Assembly: GCA_014529385.2 (NCBI GenBank) | Contig: CM043952.1 | Coordinates: 59,691,119-59,755,118 of the forward strand | Direction of reading: 5' to 3' | Length of the DNA stretch: 64,000 nucleotides | From: Adiantum capillus-veneris | Taxonomy: Eukaryota > Streptophyta > Polypodiopsida > Polypodiales > Pteridaceae | Shown: positions 34,726 through 46,224 of the stretch, piece by piece | How the letters are laid out: every line of letters begins with the position of its first letter | How positions within the stretch are numbered: the stretch's first letter is position 1 | The notes under the pieces: model-generated | Told to the model about the DNA's origin: nothing | Seen by the model: only the letters and a program-made list of their open reading frames with translations | Databases searched by the model: none | Made by a program: the position numbers and the translations under genes

Positions 34726-36205
34726 CAGGGCCAAAAATTGCAACCCTTCCCTGGCTGCTTTCCCTGCACACGCCGGGCAAATTTATAATAGCCCTTCCTA
34801 AGGAAGGCCATGTTGTTCGACTGGCAAATTTATAATAGCCCTTCCTAAGGAAGAACATGTTGTTCGACTAGCCCTGCCCCAAGGAAGGGCATATTTTTGC
34901 AAGGCCTTCCTAGGGAAGGGCAACCTCTCAAAGTGCCCTGCAAAGATTAATCATGCGAATGCTTGGGATTGGGACTTTTGGACTTGTACCTAGAGGATGT
35001 TCTATGGACTTTGAGAGTCACTAATGTATGGAGTCTGATTTTGAAGGTTATTCAAGCATGCATTGCCATGCACCTTTCAAAAAGTTAAGGTAACTTTTTA
35101 ATATAGGTAATTTCAGGTAAGCTTTTTAATATAGGGAATTTTAATGTGTTGGGCAGACTATAGAGGAGACGAAGTGCGAAGATTGAAGTTTAAAGTTTGA
35201 ACTTGAGAGTTGAAAGTTCAATCGCTCGTGAGTTTTCTAGTGAGGGCATCGGGCTTGAGTGACGAGTCTCGTCACTCGTCTCTCTCATCCACCAACTGCT
35301 AACACAGAGCTTCTATATCCAAGTTCCAATTGAGATGAGGAGGTTTGCGGGATGCCATGTAATCAAGGCTAGTGGGTTGGAAAAAGAGAGAAATAAGTAC
35401 ACTAGAGATTAACTCAAAGCATCGCTGAATAATGCCTTATTGAAGGAAATTACGGAGAGAGTATTCACAAATCATGATTCACATAGTGCTAGCCTCTTGG
35501 TTTGCTAGGCATGCTCCCAAAGCCTATTTATACAAACCCATACTTATCACTTCATCATGTTTAAGATGGCACCATGTCAGATGATTAGGATGCTACAATT
35601 TACGTATATAATGTTATAAGGATCTTATTGTTTGTCATTGGTGATTCTTAGGAGACGAGAACGACTTAGAGGGAACTTAGAAGTTGGAAGTTTGAAGAGA
35701 TGTCTACCCTAGCTTCACAGAGAGAATAGCGATAGCGGTAACTTCATGAGCTCAACAATGGAAGGTCTGTAACTCGAGGGGAGACTCTTCATTGTTACAA
35801 TTCTAGCAAAGGGTACATCCAACAAATTCCAAGATGTATGATGTTGTCAACGCAGCTCTATTACAAGACATTTCAAGTTCCAAATATTTGCATGTTCCAT
35901 TTATAGCTTACTACTTCTCTTACTCATTGTGTATCTTGTAGGAAATGATTTTTAGTACTGATGTGCAATGTTTTCAAAGTGTACCCTTTCTCATTGTACT
36001 TTAGAACTTTCTTTACAAGTTACAATTGTTCGAAAACACATGTGAAAAAACTGGATTTTGGTAAAGATTTGATCGGAAGGGTAGGGAAAATTTTCCCTTC
36101 AGTTTGAAGGTCGAAAATGTCAAACAACCCTTCCCATGGGACGGGCACTCTTGAAAATTTTTCTTCCCTAGGATGGGTAAGGGTGCCCTACAATTTTCAG
36201 GCCTG
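34726..36205. mobile_element. hAT-like non-autonomous DNA transposon (1480 bp)
   Basis: The left end CAGGGCCAAAAATTG and the inverted right end CAGGCCTGAAAATTG form imperfect terminal inverted repeats. The 8-bp flanks TTCGGAGA and TTTGGAAA each differ by one base from TTTGGAGA, which is what the empty sites at about 38350 and 44270 show. CAGGG ends plus 8-bp duplications are the hAT signature. No transposase was recognised inside. The left arm carries a 47-bp tandem repeat with the palindrome CCTTCCTAAGGAAGG. Confidence 0.7.
34777..34870. repeat. 47-bp tandem repeat inside the hAT element
   Basis: Two units at 34777 and 34824 share GCAAATTTATAATAGCCC and the palindrome CCTTCCTAAGGAAG. Related CCCTTCC/GGAAGGG strings recur near 34880-34925 and 36075-36180. 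Confidence 0.8.
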
Positions 36206-36542
36206 TTTGGAAATGAATTGCTTCGTCATTTTTAGACATGATTGCCTTTTTTCCGATGGTAACTGGTGACAAATTACATGCTGAGCACTCAAAAACGGAT
36301 CTCAATTGTCAAAAACGAATGAAGATTAGAAAATCTTGAACAATCCAACCAAAATAGATACAAGGGTATTTTGGGAATTTCCTGAAATTAGAGGGATATT
36401 TTGGTAATTCCCCAAAAAAAAACCCAAAATAGCCCCAATATTTTGTCATAAATTCTCAAAATGCATTTTAAATTTTCCAAATACCCTTGGTTGTGAGAGT
36501 AAATTCTCAAAAGATGAAAAATTATGTAGCTTTTCAAAGGGT

Positions 36543-36863
36543 GTGCACATGTTGAAGCGCATTGGTTCATTAGCTTACAAATTGGAATTGCCTTCTCATG
36601 TCAAAGTGCATCCTGTATTTCATGTGAGTTTATTGAAAAAGTATGTTCCTAACGTGCATCATGTTTTACAGGACAACTCTAAGTTGAAAGATGACGGAAC
36701 ATTGACAGTAGAACCAGACTTAATGCTAGATAGGCGTGTCAAACATTTGAGAAATAGAGACATTGTGGAAGTTTTGGTTAAGTGGTAGAACTATCCAGTA
36801 GAGGATGCATCATCGGTTGATCTTAGTGTTTTGCAAAGCGAATTTCCCTCCTTCCAACTCTGA
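36543..36863 (+). pseudogene. gypsy integrase C-terminus with chromodomain
   Basis: KLELPSHVKVHPVFHVSLLK is the conserved GPY/F-like end of chromovirus integrase. VEPDLMLDRRVKHLRNRDI and VEVLVKW*NYPVEDAS read as a chromodomain, with a TAG at 36786 and Ser for the usual Trp in the aromatic cage. The frame ends at TGA 36861-36863, 30 bases before the LTR. Chromodomains steer integration towards heterochromatin. Confidence 0.75.
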
Positions 36864-37403
36864 GGACAGAGTTAATTTTGAAAAGGGGAGATTGTAACAG
36901 GACTTGATTTTGAGGTGTTTTAGTAATAAATTTTGTTTTTCTAGGAAGTTTTGGTCGTTTTAAAGTTAGTCCACTGTGTAGAAGGATGTGTGGATTGTTT
37001 TCGTCCAATAAATTTTTTTGATCCGGAAGGCACTTTCTGGGGCATTTTCGAAGGTGTTAACGTGGGATTTTGAAAAAGTGATGTATGAAGCGATTGAAGC
37101 TTGCGTTATAAGGAACAACTTTGGTTCTTTGAGTCTTTAGAGATTTTGATGTTTTGATGCTCGTTGAGGGCCAAAGATAAAGAAAAAAGTGGGATTTGCT
37201 GTTTTTGCATTGTTTTTGTAGAAAATGCTGTTTTGCAGGTTGATTTTCAGCAAATCAGAGCAGGCTATGGAAATTTTCCATCACATAGCCGTCGAAGAGC
37301 GCAGCGAGGGCAACAAGATTGTGTGAGACGGACTTGGGCTGTTTTGGCTCTGTTTGGGAGTTATGTTCAGTTGAAGACAGCTGAAAAATTTGTGGACTTT
37401 AAA

Positions 37404-37430
37404 AATAATAATAATAATAATAATAATAAA
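37404..37430. repeat. (AAT)n microsatellite
   Basis: Eight to nine AAT units within the chromovirus LTR. Confidence 0.9.
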
Positions 37431-37639
37431 AGTTTCAAAAATCTAACCTTTACGGATCGCTTCGCGATCACGTTTTTACCTTGTTCTGGCAGGTATACTT
37501 GGCGCGCAAGTCGAGTCGACCGAATGCCAAAAATAGAAAAGCGGCTATTTTGAGAGGTCGCATGCTTTTGGAGGAAAAAAAAAATCAGAATAGAAGGACG
37601 GGTGGTGCGTTTTGGGGATCATTCACCGATCTCTCTTCT

Positions 37640-37676
37640 GCGAGTGCGAGTGCGAGTGCGAGTGCGAGTGCGAGTG
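37640..37676. repeat. (GCGAGT)6 hexanucleotide repeat
   Basis: Six perfect units within the chromovirus LTR. Confidence 0.9.
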
Positions 37677-38580
37677 AGACGCTCGCTGCATGCAAGCGAA
37701 TTGAAGCTCGGGGGTGGTCGGGAGGTTCGAGCTCCGTACAACGGAGTGCACCCATATATTTTTCTCCTCTGTTGTATCAAACAGTATCAATACAAAGATT
37801 TATTCCTCTGTTTTTATTTTCTATCTCTATTATTCTGTTCCTGTGATACATGTACTCTGAGTGTAGTGCCGCCTGGAAATAAGGAAGTTGTCGCACTGAC
37901 ATTTTTGCTCACACAAGCTTCCTCTTTGCAAGGAAATCGTTCTCTCACCCTCAAGCTTCGCGCTAAAAATTCGAGCCGTAGCATCCAACTGTGTGCAAAG
38001 CCGTACTACTATGCATCTGCTGCCACGGCTTGCCACGTCAGGTTCTTCTCTCGCTGCATTTAGCTTTTCACTGCATTTGTGCACCTCTTCATAAGAAGAC
38101 CAATTGTCTATCAATACAAGATACTAAAACTAGAATTTTTTTTGCCAGAGAAACGCTTGTGAATTATATTAGAAGGGGCTATAAATGACATCTTTCGAAG
38201 GCGTGGAAGCCTTGATTGGGTGAGTATACAAATTGAACTCGTGGGGGAAGTTACAAGGAAAAAGACGGATACAATTATTGAGGCAAGATGTTATCACCAA
38301 TCCTTTTGGAAACAACAGAGAGATCGGCAAAACTAGAATTTGATCTGGTTATGTAGGCTTTGGAGATGAATGACTTCATTATTTTTAGACATAAATTTTT
38401 TTAAAAGTAATTTGTGACAAATTACATGCTAACTTCTAGGTGCTCAAAAACTCAAAAACAAATCTCCATTGTCAAAAAGGAATAGAGATTAGGGAATCGT
38501 GAACTATCCAACCAAAATAGATACAAGGGTATTTTGGGAATTTTCACAAAATTAGAGGGGTATTTTGATAATTTTTCTTT

Positions 38581-39247
38581 TCTCTTTTTGTTTTGAAGGG
38601 GAGGGCGGGGAGCGGGGGCGGAGGAGCCCAGACTCAAAAACACACTCAAAAAGACCAAAAATCCAACCATGAAAGCTTCACTTTGAAAAAGAGCAAACAA
38701 CAACTCCAACACTCTTCTCATGTGTTTGAAGATTTGGTGTAGCCTCGCTCCCAATTGCATAGATGCAGTGCTCTTTTGCCCTAATAAAAACCCTAAATTA
38801 ACGCTTCAATTCTTCATCGTAGCCGTTTCATGGAAGCTTTAGAACTTCACTGGAGACTCCCAAGTGATTATTTGAAGAGGAAAACCCTAATTGGTGGCTT
38901 CACAACCTCGAATATAGGATTGGAACAGTGAGGGCCGGCACTGGCCCACCATGGAAGAAGCCTATGTATCCTTTCAACACAGAGAAGCTCAAAGTGCTGA
39001 TATTGTACTTCAAAAATGTTCCTTCCCTTCTCATATTCATGGGATCGTGAGTGATGTGGAATTTCGAGCCATTTTGTATCATTTTTTACCATTTCATGAC
39101 CATTTTTAACCCAAAAAATGCGCTTTTTGGCCGATAATATGCTCAAACGAGCTAAGAAAAATACCTCAATTTGCACAAAAAAATCCCATTAGTCTCAAAT
39201 CTCAACTTGAACCTCATTTTTCCACTTGGCAAGCACTCCGGATATGT
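38581..39247 (+). repeat. duplicated segment next to MITE copy B
   Basis: Collinear with 44498-45105 (shared CATGAAAGCTTCACTTTGAA, TTTGGTGTAGCCTCGCT, CTCTTTTGCCCTAATAAAAA, AAGTGATTATTTGAA). Homology stops at 39247, where LINE D begins. The duplicated unit is thus larger than the MITE. Confidence 0.75.
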
Positions 39248-39268
39248 GCATCACAGGATATGGCCTCT

Positions 39269-41168
39269 TCAAATGTTCCATAGGGGAATATCCATCCCTT
39301 TACAGTTGCCCAACAGTAGATCTTTAAAGTCCAAAGGCTTTAGGCTTATTTGTGGGAGAACTTTGTGTATAAGCTCGATGATGTCCCTGTTCTCTTGGCA
39401 GTTGAACCAAATGTGAGCACAATTTTCTATGGCCAACTTACATATGTTGCACACTCCATTACCCATACCAGCTTTGAGAGCTCTTTCAGCAGTCCACATG
39501 TCTTGATGAATTATGAGCCACATTAGAGTGCTTTGTTTATTAGCAATTGGATAGGCTCATAGACATTTGAACCTATAGGTCCATCGTTTACTGCTCCAAT
39601 TGAGCTTCCAAATTCTATTAAGCTTTTGTTTGAGGGATTTCTCCACAATCCCTTTGGGTTTGAGTTGCTTGAACATATGAGAAACTATGAATGAGGCCTT
39701 GCTAGTAGTTTTCACTGCTTTGGCAGGTATCCTTAACTTTCCCATACATTGTCTGGCTCTTTGAAGACACCAAATGGCATCTATAGCTGAAATTGAGAAA
39801 TCCCTTTGAAGATATTCAAGAGATTTAAGCTGCCCATTCTCCTCCACATCCTTCCAATGTCTGATTTGAATCTTGTAACACTACCTTCCTACTGACTCCA
39901 GCTTTGGCCTTACATGCAAAAGATCCAAACCAAAAGGAATCGAGTAGAAAGGATATATGGTTAGCTAAAAACTCTTTGGTAGGTTTCTAGTTGGATCCAA
40001 TAGAGTTTCAGGCATTCCACATTTTGCACACCAGCTTGGATCCATAAGGAACACATAGTTGAGGAGTAAGCAATACATCTCTGAGTTGGAGATTAGTCCA
40101 TGCTTTGTATTTTTGTAGCTTAAATTTTGGCACATCTCTTTTGAGAAGCAATGCCAAATAGTCTTCTGAGTCTGATGCTCTACAAATCCATTTTATCGTC
40201 ATTTTGATTGAAACATGGTAAAGATTGAGAATGCCAAGGCATCCTTTCTCTTTTGGAAGGTAGCAGATGTCCCAAGGAACTTTAGAGATATTTGGATGAT
40301 CCATTTCCCCTCCCGATAGAAAAGATCTTGCCATTGTAAACGCCTAATTCAGTTGGACACCAACAAGATAAGAAATAAATTAAGGAGGGAAGCAAATAGT
40401 GAGAATAAATGCCCTCGATGAGACAGAAGACTGGTGGAACTTCCATTTGCTGATTTTAAGACTCCCATCGGCCCATTGGGATGTCCAAGGGTCTGAAGGC
40501 ATGTCCATCTCTAATTTCCTTGCATCCAGCTTTAGTAATGACTTGTGGGATATGCTCCTTGGAGGCCTTGTAACCAGTGTTAGTTTGATTAATTACAGAG
40601 ACACTAGTCATACAGAAGGTGTCCAAGCAATTCCAGAAGAATTCCACTGTCTCTCTATCATTGAACATCAGAGAATTAGTATCATCAGTAAATTGTTGAA
40701 GCGCTAAATCTTTAGTAACTCCCGAAACTTTAATCCCTTTCATCAGTCCTTTTTCTAGTGCACCATATACCGACCAGCCCAGAGAGTTAGAGCAGATAGG
40801 ATATAAGACGGGGTCTATTGACATCCCTGTCTTGTGGATCTTTTCAATGGGAAGGCCTCAGAGAGATCACCATTGATAGATACTCTTGCATAAGCATTTC
40901 CAAAAAGAATCTGAATAAATTTAATAAAACTTTTGCCAAAACCAATATCATGCAAAGATTGAAAAATGAAATCCCATTCCATCATGTCATATGCCTTATC
41001 AAAGTCAATTTTGAAAAAGACGAAGTCCTTCTCAATGTTTTGCATAAAGTCTATGGCCTCCCACAAAGTGATTATGGCATCCAAAATAAATCTTTCCTTT
41101 ATGAAGCCCTTTTGTGCTGCTAATATTATTTGATGCATGAGAGGACTCATCCTTCTAGCTAAAGACAA
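39269..41168 (-). pseudogene. LINE D ORF2: RT and zf-RVT, broken
   Basis: The RT begins with AAQKGFIKERFILDAI (about 41118-41070) and FFKIDFDKAYDMMEWDFI (about 41020). It passes SINGDLSEAFPLKRSTRQGC into the next frame, which holds FTDDTNSLMF (about 40690), the active-site box with Thr for the usual Ala. Downstream pieces at 40334-40008 and 39847-39557 are connection sequence. CNICKLAIENCAHIWFNC (about 39450) is the C-terminal Cys/His motif, as in LINE A. Frameshifts separate each piece. Confidence 0.75.
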
Positions 41169-41438
41169 GAAAAAAATTTACACAAAAGTCAAATAGGAGA
41201 TTGGCCTCTAGTTCCCTAGGTCCTCATTAGTACCCCTTTCATGGTTACCTTTGTCTTGGGTATTAGGGATAGAAAAGTCCTTAGAATCAGAGAAGGAGGG
41301 GGGCAAATCTCCTGTCTCATTCAAGGGACTATCTAGAGGGGCGGGGAGGTTCTATACAGGCTCTCGAATTGGATCTTGAGAAGGGATAGGAACCTGGGGT
41401 GCAGTCATCTTCTCATCACCTTCCATAGGGTTGATGTC

Positions 41439-42427
41439 CTAGTTCTCATTGTTCTCCTCTGGTTCTTGAATGTCATAGCTGAAAGGGTCAAAAACATCCA
41501 CCAAAAGAGGACTAAAACTGTTTTTTGTTTCTAGAAAAAGATGGTCTAGAGTTTTTGTTGTTTTTAAAGCTGCTTCTCTTAGGGACAGGTTGAGATTCCT
41601 TTCTTTCTTGATGAGGTTTAGGATCTTATGGAGGTTGAGGTTTAAGATCAAGGCATTCCTTAATGAAGTCTCGTTGCTTGAAATAGTGAAAGCAAGCATT
41701 TGGAAGATTCTTGTACGCCACTAGTTGCATATGTAACATATTACCCTCCGAATCCTTGATAGGAATATTGACGATTTGAAGAGCATCATGTGCATCCTCA
41801 CAAAAAATAAATAATAACTATATTGGGAGGTATTGTAGCATGGGTTACCTTGATGATTCTGTTCTCTCAAATCTAAGTCATATAAGCTTTTAGAGCTTCA
41901 AGTGATGGCCTTACATCATGAAGCAGCCTTATGGTCACTCTGCCTTGCAGTTAGGAGTACCAAATATCCAACTCTTTGGTAGGGATAATAGCCTCGACTT
42001 CTTTTGATGTACTTTCAAATTCTTCGTCTTGGCCAAATTTGTCTTCGGATGCTCTGTCATGAGCTTGATTAACGTGATTGACAAGAAGAGGCACAATACC
42101 CCCATTTTCACCTAGATTGGGTTCCATCAGTCAAAAACCCATGCCTCCTCCCAGCTGCTTTGAGAAATCTCTAATGTGACTGATTTCTGTTGTGGAAAAT
42201 CCTACATTGAGCATGATCTGAGGTGTATGAACATGCATATGCTCATGAAATAGAGGGGTTTCATTGGCAGTCCTCTGCTCAACAATAGAAAATCCCCCAT
42301 TAGTCAGGTTTCTTGGAGGCATACTGGCCATAGTAGCATAGGAGGGTGGGTGAGCTTGATGAAGAGCTCCACTATGAATCTGCATGATTGGTCTCACTAG
42401 GAGAAATGCAAGAGATGGGGGTTGCAT
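41439..42427 (-). pseudogene. LINE D ORF1 remains
   Basis: The minus-strand ATG at 42427 opens a 98-codon frame. Further in, another frame shows CFHYFKQRDFIKEC (about 41695-41655), a CCHC knuckle in which the second Cys is Tyr and the His is Asp. A Lys/Asn-rich tail follows to 41439. The position before the RT supports ORF1. Confidence 0.55.
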
Positions 42428-42436
42428 TGGTTTCCC

Positions 42437-43032
42437 TGTTAGGAAATATGACGTAGCTAAGAAGATAATTGAGTAGATTACTTAATGGAGAGAGATAATT
42501 TTCACACACAAGAGATTATAGAGTAGAGAGAGAGAGAAAGAGAGTACACATGATATACGTGGTTCACCCAATGTGGGCTACGTCCACGAGAAAGCAGCCA
42601 CTCAATGGCTTTAGTACTTCAAAACAAGAAGTAGATTACAAAGGGATTATACTCTTTTGGAGCTCCCGCCTTACTTTACTCTCACCACCTCACACCCACC
42701 TTGTTGCATCAACTTCACACTGTGAAATGTGTGTAGAAATGGCCTCCTTACAGGCCAAAAGGGCTACCCTCTCTCATGAGAGGTAGCCATGTGTAGCCGT
42801 CCTTGTGTAGATAAGTCCAAATCGGACCTTCCAATCCGCCCATGTGTGGCCGCCCTTGAGAAGAAAAATCCGCTTTTGAATTCGGCCACTGGCCACCACC
42901 GGCCATTGACTTCCGACCATCGGCCACCGGTCAATCGACCGATTGTTTCTGACCACTTTTCGGCCATCATCCCCGACCATAATATTCCGGGGAAAAGGAA
43001 TATTCCATGGAGACTGATCTCCAAACCAAACA
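42437..43032 (-). repeat. 3' LTR of a copia element (other family, ~596 bp)
   Basis: The minus strand begins TGTTTGGTTTGGAG and ends TTTCCTAACA. Internally GTGGACGTAGCCCAC and CACGTATATC are on its strand, matching the TACGTGG...CTACGTCCAC string common in plant copia LTRs. It lies downstream of the RNase H piece at 43058-43495 and abuts LINE D. Confidence 0.65.
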
Positions 43033-43057
43033 TGTGACTGCTTTCCATCCTGACTTC

Positions 43058-43495
43058 TTATCCTTGAATGCCGATTGAAGATGAGCAAAAGCTCAACTTC
43101 TCCTTGTTGACCACCTTTGTAAACATGTCTGCAGGATTTTCACTTGTATGCACCTTTCCTAGCTTTAGTTGTCCCTCTTCCAAAAGAGTGCATATGAAGT
43201 GATATCTCACCTCAATGTGCTTTGTCCATGAATAAAAGGCTGAGTTCTTCGCAAGATGGATGGCGCTTTGGCTATCACTGTACAAGACACAATTCTCTTG
43301 TTTGAATCCAAGCTCTTCTAAGAATCTGTGAAGCCACAAGATTTCTTTGCTTACCTCCGTCATTGCTACATACTCTGCTTCCGTGGTAGAAAGTGAGACC
43401 ACTTTCTGCAGCTTTGAAGCTCAGCTTACTACTGTGCCTCCAACCGTGAAGACATAGCCAGTAGTGCTCCTTCGAGTATCTTTGTCACGTGCCAT
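43058..43495 (-). pseudogene. copia RNase H fragment (other family)
   Basis: The frame 43402-43058 reads VSLSTTEAEYVAMTEVSKE, VLYSDSQSAIHLAKN, TKHIEVRYHFI and NPADMFTKVV; the piece just upstream, RRSTTGYVFTVGGTVVS (to about 43495), carries a stop. The catalytic Glu (EAEY) and Asp (YSDSQ) are present. It differs clearly from the RNase H at 3-668, so it represents a second copia family. Everything upstream of 43495 is missing. Confidence 0.8.
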
Positions 43496-43980
43496 ATCTT
43501 CCGGCGAGTGATTTTTCTTCACGCACGATGGCTTGTCCTCATAATGGGGGCCTTACAAATGTGCGTTTTTACCACAAAAAATTACAAGGGGTAAATCAGG
43601 CTCCATACTTAACATTCCCAATAGGAAAAACTCCTTGAAAAAGGGGATTATCTGTTGTAGCAGAGGGTGTTGTTGGCGATCCCTGAGCTACTTGGCCCTG
43701 CACGCACAAGCCTATTGTGCAGTGCATCTTGGAGTTCCATAGATCTCACCCCCGTACCCTAGGGGGAGGGGAGAGAGAGGGAAAAGTAAGCTTGTGCACA
43801 GAGCGTGTGGTAGACAGGAAAGGGGAAAGTTCTTTGAAGAGCATGAGGGGGCATGCAAATCGTACAGAGAATTCACTCTACTCTTTGTACCCTAGGTACC
43901 TCTCCCAGTCTCCTATATGCCTTTGTCCTTGTAACTTTGTGCCATGTGATCAGCTCGCACGCCACGCCACGCGCACACAT

Positions 43981-44017
<37 letters not shown>
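43496..44017. other. no gene recognised
   Basis: About 520 bp, including a (CA)n run at 43981-44012. No coding evidence. Confidence 0.5.
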
Positions 44018-44019
<2 letters not shown>

Positions 44020-44495
44020 TTTTTTTTTGGAAAATTACCAAAACACCCCTCAAATTTTAAAAATTCCCAAAATAGCCCCAATATTTTGTCATAAATTCTC
44101 AAAATGCCTAAATTTTCCAAAATACCCTTGGTTGTGAGAGTAAATTCTCCAAAAATGAAAAATTTTGTAGCTTTTCATAAGAAGACTGATTGTCTATCTA
44201 TACAAGATACTAAAACTAAAAGACAATCAATACACGATACTAAAACTAGAATTTGAGCTGGTTATGTAGGCTTTGGAGATGAATGACTTCATTTTAAAGG
44301 ACAGAATAGTCTTTTTATTTTTTATTTTTTTTAAAGGTGATTTGTGACAAATTACATGTTAACTTCTAAGCGCACAAAAACACATATTCATTGTCAAAAA
44401 GGAATAAAGATTAGGAATTGTGAACTATCCAACCAAAATAGATACAAGGGTATTTTGGGAATTTTCACAAATTAGAGGGGTATTTTAGTGCTTTT

Positions 44496-44497
<2 letters not shown>
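44018..44497 (+). mobile_element. MITE-like unit, copy C (uninterrupted)
   Basis: Left: ACCAAAACACCCCTC, then AAAAATTCCCAAAATA. Right, inverted: TATTTTGGGAATTTTC, then GAGGGGTATTTTAGT. The terminal inverted repeats are about 40 bp and the whole is about 480 bp. This copy defines the empty sites for the SINE and hAT insertions in copy A. A direct repeat of ACAATCAATACACGATACTA type lies inside (about 44195-44250). No coding capacity. Confidence 0.7.
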
Positions 44498-44527
<30 letters not shown>

Positions 44528-45105
44528 CTCTGGACTCAAAAAGAGAAAAATTTCAGCCATGAAAGCTTCACTTTGAAAAAGAGCAAACAACAACTCAAAA
44601 CTCTTCTCATGTGTCTGAAGATTTGGTGTAGCCTCGCTACCAACTGTTGCACACATGCAGTGCTCTTTTGCCCTAATAAAAACCCTAACTTAATGCTTCA
44701 ATTCTTCATTGTAGCCATTTCGTGTAAGCTTCAAAACATCAGTTATGAAGCCCAAGTGATTATTTGAATAGAGGAAACCCTAATTGGTGGCCCCACAACC
44801 TTGAATACAGGGTTGAAACAGCATGGGCCTATACTAGCCCACCATGAAGAAGCATGTGTATCCTTTCACAAAGAAGCTCAACGTGCTGATATTGTACTTC
44901 AAAAATGTCCCTTCCCTGCTCATAGTCACGCAACGGTGAGTGATGTGGCATTTTGAGGCGTTTTGACCATTTTTAGTCCAAAATTGTCAAATTTTTCCCC
45001 GTAAAATGCTCAAATGGACTGAGAAAAATCCCTAAATTTGTGGAAAAATCCTTTAGTTTCAAATTTCAACTTGAACCTCATTTTTCCAATTGGCAAGCAC
45101 TTTGG
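44498..45105 (+). repeat. duplicated segment next to MITE copy C
   Basis: Matches 38581-39247. It begins with a run of T and then about 20 G (44505-44526). After 45105 the two loci differ because LINE D lies at the other one. Confidence 0.75.
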
Positions 45106-45572
45106 ATATATCTTTTTTGCTTGCGCATGAAACTTGCTATTTTTGGTCGAGATCACCTGCATTCAACTTTCTAGACAAAACGAGCATGCCACTTTGAAAC
45201 GCTTTGACATTTGTACATATCTAAACTAAATTGGGCATGTTTTAATGTGACAAAACACACCATAGTGCACTTCCAAGGCCTTACTGCCCCAATGAGGCAT
45301 GCACAGAACTGCATTCGTGGAATCCATTTTCGCATATATCACACTATGTACATTATACCGCTTGGTCCTGCATAACAAAAGCATTAAGAGTAAGGTAGAT
45401 ATTTTTAGTTTCACATTATGCATGTGCCACGGCATAACAACGTTGAATTTTTTTTGCACCATTCCCCCGTCCCAAGATTCGTGCGCTTCAACCCGTGCCG
45501 TCGATCCCACCGTCTTGGGGCATTTATTAGTACCCCATGTCAAATAGTGCTTGCAGGGGGGGGGGGGGGGGG
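45106..45572. other. no gene recognised
   Basis: About 470 bp ending in a G16-G18 run (45556-45572), which may belong to the LTR that follows. Confidence 0.45.
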
Positions 45573-45987
45573 TCTATGACTAGGTTCAGACCACACGGTG
45601 GAATACTTGCACACAGGGGCATCATTCTTGCATGGTTGGAGTTGGTTGGTTGCAATGTGAGCTTCGCTTCCTCTCGGCACACACACAGGAGCATATCATA
45701 AACACACAAAGTTTATTGATTGGTTGTTGAGTATATACACAAGCTCAATTTATAGCTTTGAGCTATGCATATTTGTACAAGCAGGTGATGATGTCATAGG
45801 GATTTCCACATAGATTGCACATCAATTGATGATGTCACAGGGATTGCCTTGAAAGTAGATTGCACACTAGAATTCCACATAGACTAAATCACATGGTCTA
45901 TCACATTTCAACAAATTGACGAAGCATTTACATGTAAGAAGGTGCTCACACACACACATCAAGTGCTACAAAACCCGCACCCTAACA
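45573..45987 (-). repeat. copia-type LTR, minus strand (left end approximate)
   Basis: The minus strand begins TGTTAGGGTGCGGG after the purine-rich AAAGAGGGT. Inside are CTATAAATTGAGC (TATA) and AATAAAC (poly-A signal) about 45 bases later, an LTR-like layout. A 40-bp sequence with CCCTATGACATCATCA is partly duplicated (about 45785-45855). The other terminus is not certain. Confidence 0.5.
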
Positions 45988-46224
45988 ACCCTCTTTATGT
46001 GGGTTTTGTCACACTAAATCACTCGCACTTTCTCCCCCAAACACCGTAGGGGTACCTTGAAAAAAATAAAAAAAAGGATGCACAAACTCCCCTAAACACA
46101 AAGTGAGATACACAAAATCCTCCCTTACAACAAAAAGGGTTGAGGAACACATGGCTAAAGTGCTTGCAATATATTAACTTAAACTTAGCTTAAACTGCTT
46201 AAACTAGACCAAACGATTCATCTT

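Larger units (their letters stand above)
34063..36414 (+). mobile_element. MITE-like unit, copy A (holds a SINE and a hAT element)
   Basis: Left end: repeated ATTCCCAAAA-CACCCCTCAAATT strings. Right end: GGGTATTTTGGGAATTTCC, then AGAGGGATATTTTGG, which is the inverted form. With the SINE (34285-34633) and hAT insertion (34726-36205) removed, about 0.5 kb remains, collinear with copy C (44018-44497). The right end abuts copy B. Confidence 0.7.
36541..37850 (+). mobile_element. Ty3/gypsy chromovirus 3' fragment (chromodomain + LTR)
   Basis: Integrase C-terminus and chromodomain, then AAAAGGGGAGAT (purine tract) and TGTAACAGGAC, the usual start of a chromovirus LTR, at 36893. The LTR end is uncertain; GTGATACA at about 37850 is a candidate, and up to 38083 is possible. 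The LTR contains (AAT)n and (GCGAGT)n repeats. The 5' part of the element is missing. Confidence 0.65.
36415..38580 (+). mobile_element. MITE-like unit, copy B (holds a gypsy 3' end)
   Basis: Begins CCCAAAATAGCCCCAATATT and matches copy C to about 36538, where a gypsy fragment intervenes. It resumes at about 38088 (CATAAGAAGACCAATTGTC) and ends at the inverted GGGTATTTTGGGAATTTTC, then AGAGGGGTATTTTG. It is in direct tandem with copy A. Confidence 0.7.
39248..42436 (-). mobile_element. LINE D, internally deleted, minus strand
   Basis: Minus-strand order: ORF1 remains (42427-41439), then RT (41168-40456), connection (40334-39557) and zf-RVT (39523-39269). Only ~270 bp separate ORF1 from RT, so the endonuclease is missing. 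No A tail is present at the 39247 junction. The upstream end is cut by a copia LTR at 42437. Confidence 0.75.

Noticed and set aside
37164-37846. Open frames of 121-153 codons
   Set aside because: They lie in the chromovirus LTR and depend on the (GCGAGT)n and (AAT)n repeats.
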